Notes under the pieces: generated by a model | What the model saw: the letters and a program-made list of their open reading frames with translations, nothing else | Told to the model about the DNA's origin: nothing | Databases searched by the model: none | Shown here: positions 51,660 through 59,581 of the stretch, piece by piece | Position numbering within the stretch: the first letter of the stretch is position 1 | How the letters are laid out: every line of letters starts with the position of its first letter | Assembly (NCBI RefSeq): GCF_000472445.1 | Contig: NZ_AXAJ01000020.1 | Span: 1-64,000, forward strand | Direction: 5' to 3' | DNA length: 64,000 bases | From: Burkholderia sp. WSM2230 | GTDB lineage: Bacteria > Pseudomonadota > Gammaproteobacteria > Burkholderiales > Burkholderiaceae | Translations under genes and position numbers: made by a program

Positions 51660-53201
51660 TCATGCAGGCAGCGCGAAGCTCGAGATCGCCTCGCGCAGCA
51701 CGCTCACCTGGTCCTTCAGCGAATGCGCGGCGGCGGCGGCCTGCTCGACGAGCGCCGCGTTCTGCTGCGTGACCTGATCCATTTCGCCGACCGCGCGATT
51801 CACCTGCTCGATGCCCGCGCTCTGCTCGCGCGAAGCGTTGCTGATTTCCTCGAGAATCTCGTTCACACGGCGCACCGACTGCACGATCTCGCCCATCGTC
51901 GAGCCCGCGTTCGAGACCAGCGACGCGCCGGCTTCGACGGTGCTCGTGGAGGTTTCGATCAGCGCCTTGATCTCCTTGGCGGCCGTGGCCGAGCGTTGCG
52001 CGAGGCTGCGCACTTCGGCGGCGACCACTGCGAAACCGCGTCCCTGTTCGCCCGCGCGGGCTGCTTCGACCGCCGCGTTCAACGCGAGAATGTTGGTCTG
52101 GAACGCAATGCCGTCGATCACGCCGATGATGTCGCCGATCTGCCGCGAGCTCGTCGTGATCTCGCCCATCGTGCGCACTACGTCGTCGACGACGCGGCTG
52201 CCTCGCGTGGCGACGTCGGCGGCCTGACCCGCGAGCTGCGCCGCCTGCTGCGCGCTGTCCGCGTTCTGCTTCACGTTGACCGTCATCTGATCCATGCTCG
52301 ACGCCGTCTGAACCAGCGCCGCGGCCTGTTCCTCTGTGCGTTGCGACAGATCGGTGTTGCCGGCGGCAATTTCGCTTGCGCCGACGTTGATATTTTCCGT
52401 TCCGGCGCGCACCCGCGAAACGGTGTCGACGAGGCCGGCCTGCATGGTCTGCAGCGCATGCAGCAGGCTGCTCGCATCGTTGTCCTTGACCGGCACGCGC
52501 ACCGCGAGATTGCCGCGCGCCATCAGCTGCGCATGTTCGACGGCAACTTCCAGATCGCCGCCGAGCGAGCGGCGGACACTGCGCAGCACGAGCACCATGA
52601 TGCCCGTGGCGATGCCGCCGAGCGCGACGGTGATGGCGAGCCAACGCAACAGGCTCGCGTAAAACGCGTGCTGCACGTCGTCCATGTACATGCCGGTGAC
52701 GAGATACCAGTCCCACGGCTGAAAGTGCAGCGAATAGCTGGTCTTGGCGACCGGTTTGTCGCTGCCGGGCTTGGCCCACAGATAGTCGACGAAGCCGCCG
52801 CCTTCGCGATTGCCCGCGTTGACGATGTCGACGAACAGATGGTTGCCCGCGGGGTCCGCAAATTGCGCGAGGTTCTTGCCGACCATATCTTTCTTGAACG
52901 GATGCATCAGCATCACGGGCTGCGAGTCGTTCACCGAGATATAGCCGTCCTTGCCGTAGCGCATCGACTCGATCGTGGCGAGCGCCTGTTTCCTGGCTTC
53001 GTCTTCTGTGATGGCGTGCTGTTGCGCCAACGCGTAGTAACGGCCGACGACGTGGTTCGCCTGGTCGATCAGCGAGGTGAGCTGATCGCGCCGGTCCGCG
53101 ATCATCGACGCACGGCTTTGCCATGCGCCGAAGCCGCCGATCAGGATCAGGCCGAACCAGAGAACGGCAATCATTGAGGCCAGTTTTTTGTTCAGAGTCA
53201 T
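51660..53201 (-). CDS. Methyl-accepting chemotaxis protein with single-Cache domain
   Basis: A 513-residue chemoreceptor (MTLNKKLASMIAVLWFGLIL at the start). TM1 is at ~8-28, a periplasmic sCache_2 domain (~35-185; GKDGYISVNDSQPVMLMHPF), TM2 near 190-212, a HAMP segment and a long coiled-coil signalling domain. The hairpin tip QTNILALNAAVEAARAGEQG is the canonical MCP motif. sCache_2 receptors usually bind C2-C4 carboxylates. No C-terminal CheR-binding pentapeptide is seen. It would control flagellar movement toward or away from an organic acid, which suits the catabolic genes nearby. Confidence 0.93.
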   Translation of the reverse strand: MTLNKKLASMIAVLWFGLILIGGFGAWQSRASMIADRRDQLTSLIDQANHVVGRYYALAQQHAITEDEARKQALATIESMRYGKDGYISVNDSQPVMLMHPFKKDMVGKNLAQFADPAGNHLFVDIVNAGNREGGGFVDYLWAKPGSDKPVAKTSYSLHFQPWDWYLVTGMYMDDVQHAFYASLLRWLAITVALGGIATGIMVLVLRSVRRSLGGDLEVAVEHAQLMARGNLAVRVPVKDNDASSLLHALQTMQAGLVDTVSRVRAGTENINVGASEIAAGNTDLSQRTEEQAAALVQTASSMDQMTVNVKQNADSAQQAAQLAGQAADVATRGSRVVDDVVRTMGEITTSSRQIGDIIGVIDGIAFQTNILALNAAVEAARAGEQGRGFAVVAAEVRSLAQRSATAAKEIKALIETSTSTVEAGASLVSNAGSTMGEIVQSVRRVNEILEEISNASREQSAGIEQVNRAVGEMDQVTQQNAALVEQAAAAAHSLKDQVSVLREAISSFALPA

Positions 53202-53631
53202 GGCAAAGGGTCGTGCTTCGCAAAGGGTCGATCAAATGGGCTGTGTTTCCCGCTGACTCATTAACGGCAGCTTTCGGTCTGTTCCTGAGGCAGGGGAAAC
53301 CCCTGCCGCCACGCGTGTTTCGTCTGATAAAACGGGCGGGGGCAGTCTGTTTAGTGACGCGGAATTAATCGCGTAATCGGCATGCGTAATGGGCCACGTA
53401 TTGCCAGTTGGGACGAAAATAATATCGCGTGGTGATTTTGGGATTATTCGCGGCGAAGGCGGCCTTCTGCAAAAAAAGACACATTTCTCCACTTAATAGC
53501 AAGTCAAGAAAAGGGTGGCCGCGCAAATGACGAATAAATGAAAATTCCGCTATAGTCGCCATTTTCCCGTCGCCAGTCGGGCAAAAGAGCGCCAATAAGC
53601 CCGCAGTAGGCCGCCACCAGGAGTACACAAA
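53202..53631. other. Intergenic region before the phosphonate operon
   Basis: A 430-bp gap between divergent genes. A TATAGT-like -10 lies near 53551 but no clear -35 precedes it. A GAAGGC/GGCCTTC hairpin near 53455 is followed by A-runs. Nothing else is visible. Confidence 0.5.
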
Positions 53632-55356
53632 ATGAACGCCCGCGAACCCGCCTTTGTCTCCGCTTCACGCAGCGCACGCCTGCGCCAGATGCTTGTCAGC
53701 AACGAACTGGAATTCATGATGGAAGCCCACAACGGCCTCTCCGCGCGCATCGTTCGCGAAGCCGGCTTCAAGGCGATCTGGGGATCGGGGCTTGCCATCT
53801 CGGCGCAATTCGGCGTGCGCGACAACAACGAAGCCAGCTGGACTCAGGTGGTCGACAACCTCGAATTCATGGCCGACGCCAGCGACCTGCCCATCCTGCT
53901 CGACGGCGACACCGGCTACGGCAATTTCAACAACGTGCGCCGCCTCGTGCGCAAGCTCGAACAGCGCGGCATTGCCGGCGTGTGCATCGAAGACAAGCAG
54001 TTTCCGAAAACCAATAGCTTCATTAACGGTGAGGCGCAGCCGCTTGCCGACATCGACGAATTCTGCGGCAAGATCAAGGCCGGTAAAGACTCGCAGTCGG
54101 ACGAGAATTTTTCGATCGTCGCGCGCGTGGAAGCGCTGATCGCGGGCTGGGGCATGGAAGAGGCGTTGCGCCGCGCGGAAGCCTATCGCCGTGCCGGCGC
54201 GGACGCCATCCTGATTCACAGCAAGCTCTCGCGCCCTGACGAAATCCTGGAGTTCGCGCGCGAGTGGGCCGGGCGCGCGCCGCTCGTCATCGTGCCGACC
54301 AAGTACTACAGCACGCCGACTGAAGTGTTCCGCGAAGCCGGCATCAGCACGGTGATCTGGGCGAACCACCTGATTCGCGCGGCGACCTCGGCCATGCAGG
54401 CTGTGGCGCGGGAAATCCACACGAGCGAAACGCTCGTCAATGTCGAAGACCGCATTGCGGCCGTCAACGAAATTTTCCGTTTGCAGGACGCCGACGAATA
54501 CTCGGAAGCGGAAGACCGCTATCTGTCGAGCGGCCGCGCGGCCGGCTCCGCCATCGTGCTCGCGGCTAGCCGCGGCAAGGGCCTCGAAGCCGTCACGCAA
54601 GACCGCCCGAAAGTCATGTTGCCGGTGGCCGGCAAGCCGCTGTTGCGCTGGCTCGTCGACGCATTCAAGAAGCAGGGTGTGAATGACATCACCGTGGTCG
54701 GCGGTTATCGCGCCGATGCAATCGACACAGCCGGCATCAAGCTCGCCATCAACGAGAAGCATGCCGAGACGGGCGAACTCGCGTCGCTCGCGTGCGCGCT
54801 CGACAAGCTCTCCGGCGACACCGTGATTTCCTACGGCGATCTGCTGTTCCGCAGCTACATTCTGCGCGATCTGGTGGAGAGCGAAGCGGCGTTCAGCGTA
54901 GTGGTGGATTCTTCGCTCACCGACGCGGAAAACGCCAGCGTGCGCGACTTCGCGTGGTGCTCGGCCGCCGACGACCGGGGTCTCTTTGGCAACAAGGTTG
55001 TGCTGCGCCATGTGTCGAGCGGACAGGAGGCGTCGTCGGCGATTGCCGCACAAACGCCGCATGGCCGCTGGGTCGGTCTCATGAACGTGCGCGGCGCAGG
55101 CCGCGAGCGTCTGCAGACTGTGATGCGTGAGTTGCAGGCGCGCGCCGATTTCGCGTCGCTCGACATGCCCGCGTTGCTGAATGCGCTGATCGAAGCCGGC
55201 GAGTCGATCGAGGTGCAGTACGTGCACGGTCACTGGCGCGGTGTCAACGATCTCGAAGACTTCCGCCGCGCGGGCGACTTCGCGCATGGCCAGACGCCGC
55301 TCGCGGCGTCCGTCGGCGGTGCGGCCGCGAACGCGGCGAACGGAGTGGCGCAATGA
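53632..55356 (+). CDS. aepX: PEP mutase fused to a nucleotidyltransferase domain
   Basis: A 574-residue fusion protein. The N-terminal ~290 residues are phosphoenolpyruvate mutase: WGSGLAISAQFGVRDNNEAS, LLDGDTGYGN (metal-site Asp) and EDKQFPKTNSF (Glu120-Asp121-Lys122), the signature of true mutases over isocitrate lyase relatives. The C-terminal ~250 residues are an NTP-transferase domain (KVMLPVAGKPLLRWLVDAF). The mutase makes the C-P bond of phosphonopyruvate. The second domain would activate a phosphonate or phosphate headgroup with CTP for transfer to a lipid or glycan. The start follows a CAGGAG site. The stop overlaps the next start (ATGA). Confidence 0.94.
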   Translation: MNAREPAFVSASRSARLRQMLVSNELEFMMEAHNGLSARIVREAGFKAIWGSGLAISAQFGVRDNNEASWTQVVDNLEFMADASDLPILLDGDTGYGNFNNVRRLVRKLEQRGIAGVCIEDKQFPKTNSFINGEAQPLADIDEFCGKIKAGKDSQSDENFSIVARVEALIAGWGMEEALRRAEAYRRAGADAILIHSKLSRPDEILEFAREWAGRAPLVIVPTKYYSTPTEVFREAGISTVIWANHLIRAATSAMQAVAREIHTSETLVNVEDRIAAVNEIFRLQDADEYSEAEDRYLSSGRAAGSAIVLAASRGKGLEAVTQDRPKVMLPVAGKPLLRWLVDAFKKQGVNDITVVGGYRADAIDTAGIKLAINEKHAETGELASLACALDKLSGDTVISYGDLLFRSYILRDLVESEAAFSVVVDSSLTDAENASVRDFAWCSAADDRGLFGNKVVLRHVSSGQEASSAIAAQTPHGRWVGLMNVRGAGRERLQTVMRELQARADFASLDMPALLNALIEAGESIEVQYVHGHWRGVNDLEDFRRAGDFAHGQTPLAASVGGAAANAANGVAQ

Positions 55357-56516
55357 TCGAAGCAGCACAGTTCGTCGAGGCGGCGCGCGAACGCGGCTTC
55401 GACTGGTATGCCGGTGTGCCGTGCTCGTATCTGACGCCGTTCATCAACTATGTGCTGCAGGACGAGTCGCTGCACTATGTGTCGGCGGCGAACGAAGGCG
55501 ATGCAGTGGCGCTGATCGCGGGCGTCGCGCTGGGCGCCCGCAATGGGCGCCGCGGCATCACCATGATGCAGAACTCGGGGCTCGGCAACGCGGTCAGCCC
55601 GCTCACTTCGCTCACGTGGACCTTCCGTCTGCCGCAATTGCTGATCGTCACCTGGCGCGGCCAGCCGGGCGTCGCCGACGAACCTCAGCATGCGTTGATG
55701 GGCCCCGTTACGCCCGCGATGCTCGATACGATGGAAATTCCCTGGGAGACTTTTCCCACGGAAGCCGAGGCAATCGGCCCGGCATTGGATCGCGCCATCG
55801 CCCATATGGACGAAACGGGCCGCCCGTACGCGCTCGTCATGCAAAAGGGCAGCGTCGCCCCGTACGAACTGAAGGCAGGCGACGCCAGCGCGCGCCGCGT
55901 GCCGGCGGCGGCGCGTTCGCAGTTCAGCAACGTGGCCGCGAGCGAACTCGCGTCGCGTCACCACGCGTTGCAGAAGGTGATCGCGCATACGCCGCTCGAG
56001 TCGACGGTGGTGCTGGCCTCGACCGGTTTTTGCGGGCGCGAGCTTTACGCAATCGACGATCGTCCGAACCAGTTGTACATGGTCGGCTCGATGGGCTGCG
56101 TGACGCCGTTCGCGCTCGGCCTCGCGCTCGCGCGCCCGGACCTGCATGTGGTGGCGCTCGACGGCGACGGCGCCGCGCTGATGCGCATGGGCGCGTTTGC
56201 GACGCTCGGCGCTTACGGCCCGTCGAATCTCACGCACGTGCTGCTCGACAACGGCGCGCACGACTCCACGGGCGGGCAGGCGACGGTGTCGCCGCAAATC
56301 TCGTTCGCGGGCGTGGCGGCGGCGTGCGGCTATGCGTCCGCAGTGGAAAGCGACGACCCGGCCGTGCTCGATCAGTTGTTCGAATCCGCGCCGCTCGACG
56401 GCCCGCGCTTCGCGCGCGTCGTGATTCGCCGCGGCACGCCGGACGGCTTGCCGCGTCCCACCATTACTCCGCCCGATGTGAAAGCGCGTTTGATGCGCCA
56501 CATCGGCGCGGGCTGA
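55353..56516 (+). CDS. aepY: Phosphonopyruvate decarboxylase
   Basis: A 387-residue ThDP enzyme that converts phosphonopyruvate to phosphonoacetaldehyde, the step that pulls the PEP mutase reaction forward. The PYR part has VSAANEGDAVALIAGVAL with the conserved Glu; the PP part has ALDGDGAALMRMGAFATLGA, the GDG metal motif, and DNGAHDSTGGQ. It is the usual short phosphonopyruvate decarboxylase of about 380 residues. It starts inside the aepX stop, so both are translated together. Confidence 0.94.
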   Translation: MIEAAQFVEAARERGFDWYAGVPCSYLTPFINYVLQDESLHYVSAANEGDAVALIAGVALGARNGRRGITMMQNSGLGNAVSPLTSLTWTFRLPQLLIVTWRGQPGVADEPQHALMGPVTPAMLDTMEIPWETFPTEAEAIGPALDRAIAHMDETGRPYALVMQKGSVAPYELKAGDASARRVPAAARSQFSNVAASELASRHHALQKVIAHTPLESTVVLASTGFCGRELYAIDDRPNQLYMVGSMGCVTPFALGLALARPDLHVVALDGDGAALMRMGAFATLGAYGPSNLTHVLLDNGAHDSTGGQATVSPQISFAGVAAACGYASAVESDDPAVLDQLFESAPLDGPRFARVVIRRGTPDGLPRPTITPPDVKARLMRHIGAG

Positions 56517-56540
56517 AGTCAAAGAGAAAGGAAGCGCCTC

Positions 56541-57608
56541 ATGCTGCTGCTCAATCCCGGCCCGGTGACGCTCACCGAACGCGTCCGCAATAGCCTGTTG
56601 CAGACGGACTTGTGCCACCGCGAAAGCGAGTTCTTCGATTTGCAGGAAGAGGCGCGCACGCGTCTCGTCGACCTTTACGGCCTCGACGCGAGCGAGTGGC
56701 AGGCCGTGCTGATGACAGGCTCAGGCACGGCCGCCGTCGAAAGCATGACGGCCGCGCTGGTGCCGCAAAACGGCAAATTGCTGGTGGTGGAAAACGGTGT
56801 GTATGGCGAGCGTATCGCGCAGATTGCCGCGCAATACGGCATCGCGCATGAGGCGCTCAAGCACGACTGGATGCAGGCGCCGGATCTCGCGAAAATCGCC
56901 GGGCGTCTCGACGCGGACAAGGCGTTCACGCATGTCGCCGTGATTCATCATGAAACCACCACCGGGCGTCTGAACGACCTCGCTGCGCTCGGTGCGTTGT
57001 GCCGCGCGCGCGGGCTGCGCCTGCTGGTGGACGGCGTCAGCAGCTTCGGCGCCGAAGCAATCGACTTCGCCGACACGAGTCTCGACGCCGTGGCCGCGAC
57101 CGCCAACAAGTGTCTGCACGGCGTGCCGGGCGCGTCATTCGTGCTGGTGCGCCGGGCGGCGCTCGCAGAGGCGGCGAGCCGCACTTACTACCTGGATCTT
57201 GGCAGACTCGCGCGCCTGCAGGATCAGCGCAATACGCCGTTCACGCCGTCGGTTCACGCGTACTACGCGCTCGTCGAAGCACTGCGCGAAATCGCCGATG
57301 AAGGCGGCTGGCGCGCGCGCCATGCGCGCTATGCGGCGCTCGCCGAGCAGGCCCGCGCGGGGCTGGCCGAGCGCGGCATCGGCAGTGTGCTGGCGCCGCA
57401 GGAGTCGTCGGTCGTGTTGCGCGCGTACCGGCTGCCGAACGGCGTCAGCTACCCGCAATTGCACGACGCGCTGAAGGCACGCGGTTTTGTCATCTATGCG
57501 GGGCAGGGCGGGCTGTCGGCGGAACTGTTCCGTATTTCGACGATGGGCAACATCCACGCCGCCGACATCGACCGCCTGTTGCAGGGCTTTGGCGACCTCA
57601 CGAGCTGA
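56541..57608 (+). CDS. phnW: 2-aminoethylphosphonate transaminase
   Basis: A 355-residue PLP enzyme (MLLLNPGPVTLTERVRNSLL). CHRESEFFDLQ, VDGVSSFGAEAIDF and the PLP Lys190 in ATANKCLHG define the AEP:pyruvate aminotransferase/serine-pyruvate transaminase group. In this operon it should make 2-aminoethylphosphonate from phosphonoacetaldehyde, so it works in the biosynthetic direction. AAGGAAGCG precedes the ATG, and 24 bp separate it from aepY. Confidence 0.92.
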   Translation: MLLLNPGPVTLTERVRNSLLQTDLCHRESEFFDLQEEARTRLVDLYGLDASEWQAVLMTGSGTAAVESMTAALVPQNGKLLVVENGVYGERIAQIAAQYGIAHEALKHDWMQAPDLAKIAGRLDADKAFTHVAVIHHETTTGRLNDLAALGALCRARGLRLLVDGVSSFGAEAIDFADTSLDAVAATANKCLHGVPGASFVLVRRAALAEAASRTYYLDLGRLARLQDQRNTPFTPSVHAYYALVEALREIADEGGWRARHARYAALAEQARAGLAERGIGSVLAPQESSVVLRAYRLPNGVSYPQLHDALKARGFVIYAGQGGLSAELFRISTMGNIHAADIDRLLQGFGDLTS

Positions 57609-57683
57609 TTGCTGTGCCGCCGTGTGCGCCGCGCGCCAGCGCTTGCGTTGCAACGGTTGACGAGGTGGCGGGCGGCCGGCAGC

Positions 57684-57836
57684 TCACACCGGATCTTTGT
57701 CGGGCGGACCTTCGGGGCGCTGCGGCTCCTCGGTGTGATGGCCGGGCGACGGCGGCGTAAGCGGATCGCCTTCCGGATCGCGGGTCGGGTCGGCATTGGG
57801 ATCGGGAATCGGGCTCGTATGCATGTCGAAGCTCAT
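57684..57836 (-). CDS. Small proline/aspartate-rich hypothetical protein
   Basis: A 50-residue protein (MSFDMHTSPIPDPNADPTRD at the start, ending PPDKDPV) after an AGGTGAT site. It has repeated D-P motifs, no Cys and no hydrophobic segment, so it should be disordered. Its composition is like the 85-residue protein at 11931-12188; function unknown. It lies on the opposite strand, 75 bp past the phnW stop. Confidence 0.55.
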   Translation of the reverse strand: MSFDMHTSPIPDPNADPTRDPEGDPLTPPSPGHHTEEPQRPEGPPDKDPV

Positions 57837-57965
57837 TGCATCACCTGTGGTTGAAAACCGTGCGGGCGGCGCGTGCCGTGCTCTTAAAGCGTAGGCGCTT
57901 TTTGGCCGGGTTTCCCGGCCGCGTCGAGCTGTGCACCCGCCATTCTGTTCGCGCTCATCTCCCGC

Positions 57966-58670
57966 TCATTTTTTCACGCGACGGCCCACGCTGAGTTGCC
58001 AGTAGCGCTCGGCCGCGAACACGTCGTCGTAATTGCCCGGGCCGAACGCGCGCAACTGGCTCTGATACGCATGCACGGCCTCGCGCTTGAGTTGCGCGCG
58101 GCGCTGCGTGTCGATCGTGTGGCCGGCGCTCGGATTGGCTGGCGTCGCCACGATGCCGCGCTGCGCGAGATCGGCCAGACGCGCCTGAACGACGCCTGGC
58201 GTGCAGCGGTGAATCGCTTCTTCGTAGCCGAACCAGGCGAGATGCGACAGGCGCGGCAGGATCTCGCAGCAGGCTTCGAACACACGCACGTGATCGTCAT
58301 GATGCAAGCCGAGCGGCATCAGCAACGTGTTGGCCGTGGTTCGATAAATGGTTTCCTCGAGTTCCGCCGCCATTTTGCTGATCGACGGCGAATCGGCATA
58401 CTGGCTTTCGCGAAACGGCATGCGCAGCGGAATCGCGTCGAGCAATTCGAGCGCGCGGTTGTCTTCGAACGTGCGCTCGTGGATCGCTTCATGCGCGTTG
58501 CTGAAGCCCGACTTTTCATCCCATTCGGTATGCATCGTATGCTCGGGCGGGGCGGCGAACACGGTGCAGACCGCGGCGTCCGGATGGGCCGCGAGCAATG
58601 CGCCGCAACTGAAGACGGCGTCGTCGAAATGCGGTGACACGATGAAAAGGCGCGGGCTGGTTTCGCTCAT
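57966..58670 (-). CDS. PIG-L family deacetylase
   Basis: A 234-residue LmbE/PIG-L protein. The zinc motif is SPHFDDAVFSCGALLA (residues 11-26) and the second site is HHDDHVRVFEAC. The family removes acetyl groups from GlcNAc-type sugars, with zinc and water. It is convergent with the phosphonate operon, from which it is 357 bp away, so a role in phosphonate-decorated glycan synthesis is possible but not shown. The ATG is at 58670; there is no signal peptide. Confidence 0.88.
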   Translation of the reverse strand: MSETSPRLFIVSPHFDDAVFSCGALLAAHPDAAVCTVFAAPPEHTMHTEWDEKSGFSNAHEAIHERTFEDNRALELLDAIPLRMPFRESQYADSPSISKMAAELEETIYRTTANTLLMPLGLHHDDHVRVFEACCEILPRLSHLAWFGYEEAIHRCTPGVVQARLADLAQRGIVATPANPSAGHTIDTQRRAQLKREAVHAYQSQLRAFGPGNYDDVFAAERYWQLSVGRRVKK

Positions 58671-58921
58671 GGGCAGTCGGTGGTTCGAAACGCATGCGCC
58701 GCATGAATCATGGCGAAATGGGGCGTGACAATTGCGGCGTCACATCAGCTTAGGCGGAATTGAAGCGGGTTGCGCGGTAGATTCGCAGTTGGAATGCTGT
58801 TCGGTGGCAGCGCGCAAGCATGCCTGCGACGGCGCGCAAGCCTTGTGCCTGACTGCTTGCAACGATGCCGTCGCGCGAAGGCGTCCCTCCCCGATTCGCA
58901 GGCCGTATGCCAACGCCGCGC

Positions 58922-59509
58922 TCAAATCCCCCGCAAATCCTCCGGCGTATCGACATCGCGCAAGATGCCCGCGTCGTCGACGTCTATCCGCATCACGCGC
59001 TCCGATGCCAGCAGCGAACGCGCGCCGCTGTCGCCGTCGAGCGAGAGAAGCGCTTCGCGATGCTCGCCGCCGAAGCCCACCGGATGCCCGCGCTGCCCCG
59101 CATAAAACGGCGCGACGAGGCAGGCGCCCCCGTCTAGCGCGCGCGCTACGGCTTCGATTGTCGAAGTCTGAATGCGCGGCATGTCCGCGAGCGCGACGAT
59201 CCAGCCTTCCGCGTCCCTGCTCGCCCGAATGCCCGCGGCGAGGCTTGCTCCCATGCCGCGTTCGGCGGCGGGCGCAAACGCTACGTCGCAGCCGGCGTCG
59301 TTCAGAAGTCGCGCGAGCGCTTCGGCGCCTGGCCGTACTACGGCCAGCACGTTGGGCACGGCCAGCAGCAGCCGGTGCGCGGCTTCCTCGGCGACGGGCG
59401 TGCCGTCGGGCAGGCGCGCGAGCAGCTTGTTCTGCACGCCGTGCGGATCGAAGCGCGAGCCGACGCCGGCGGCAAGCAACAGGCCAGTGGCAAGCGACGC
59501 GTAAGCCAT
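58922..59509 (-). CDS. mocA: MocA-like molybdenum cofactor cytidylyltransferase
   Basis: A 195-residue nucleotidyltransferase (MAYASLATGLLLAAGVGSRF). The GxGxRF loop, NKLLARLPDGTPV and a DMPRIQTSTI segment match MocA/MobA proteins; GHPVGFGGEHREAL is typical of MocA. It would attach CMP to molybdopterin to make MCD for the xanthine-oxidase family. The paoABC genes upstream (72 bp) are the natural clients, so the assignment fits. ATG 59509 is chosen over a GTG at 59518. Confidence 0.85.
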   Translation of the reverse strand: MAYASLATGLLLAAGVGSRFDPHGVQNKLLARLPDGTPVAEEAAHRLLLAVPNVLAVVRPGAEALARLLNDAGCDVAFAPAAERGMGASLAAGIRASRDAEGWIVALADMPRIQTSTIEAVARALDGGACLVAPFYAGQRGHPVGFGGEHREALLSLDGDSGARSLLASERVMRIDVDDAGILRDVDTPEDLRGI

Positions 59510-59581
59510 GGGAAGCACCGGTAAATGCGATGCTCCCGATTGTGCGGCGCAACGCAGCGCGAGGCAAGCGGTCAGCGTCGT

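Noticed and set aside
51633..51660. Two copies of CATGCGTGCGCCTT after the chemoreceptor stop as a functional repeat
   Set aside because: Only two short copies directly past the gene end; no evidence of function.
53665..55368. 567-codon antisense frame over the PEP mutase gene
   Set aside because: Same GC-driven antisense artefact; the sense product carries the diagnostic EDKQFPKTNSF motif.
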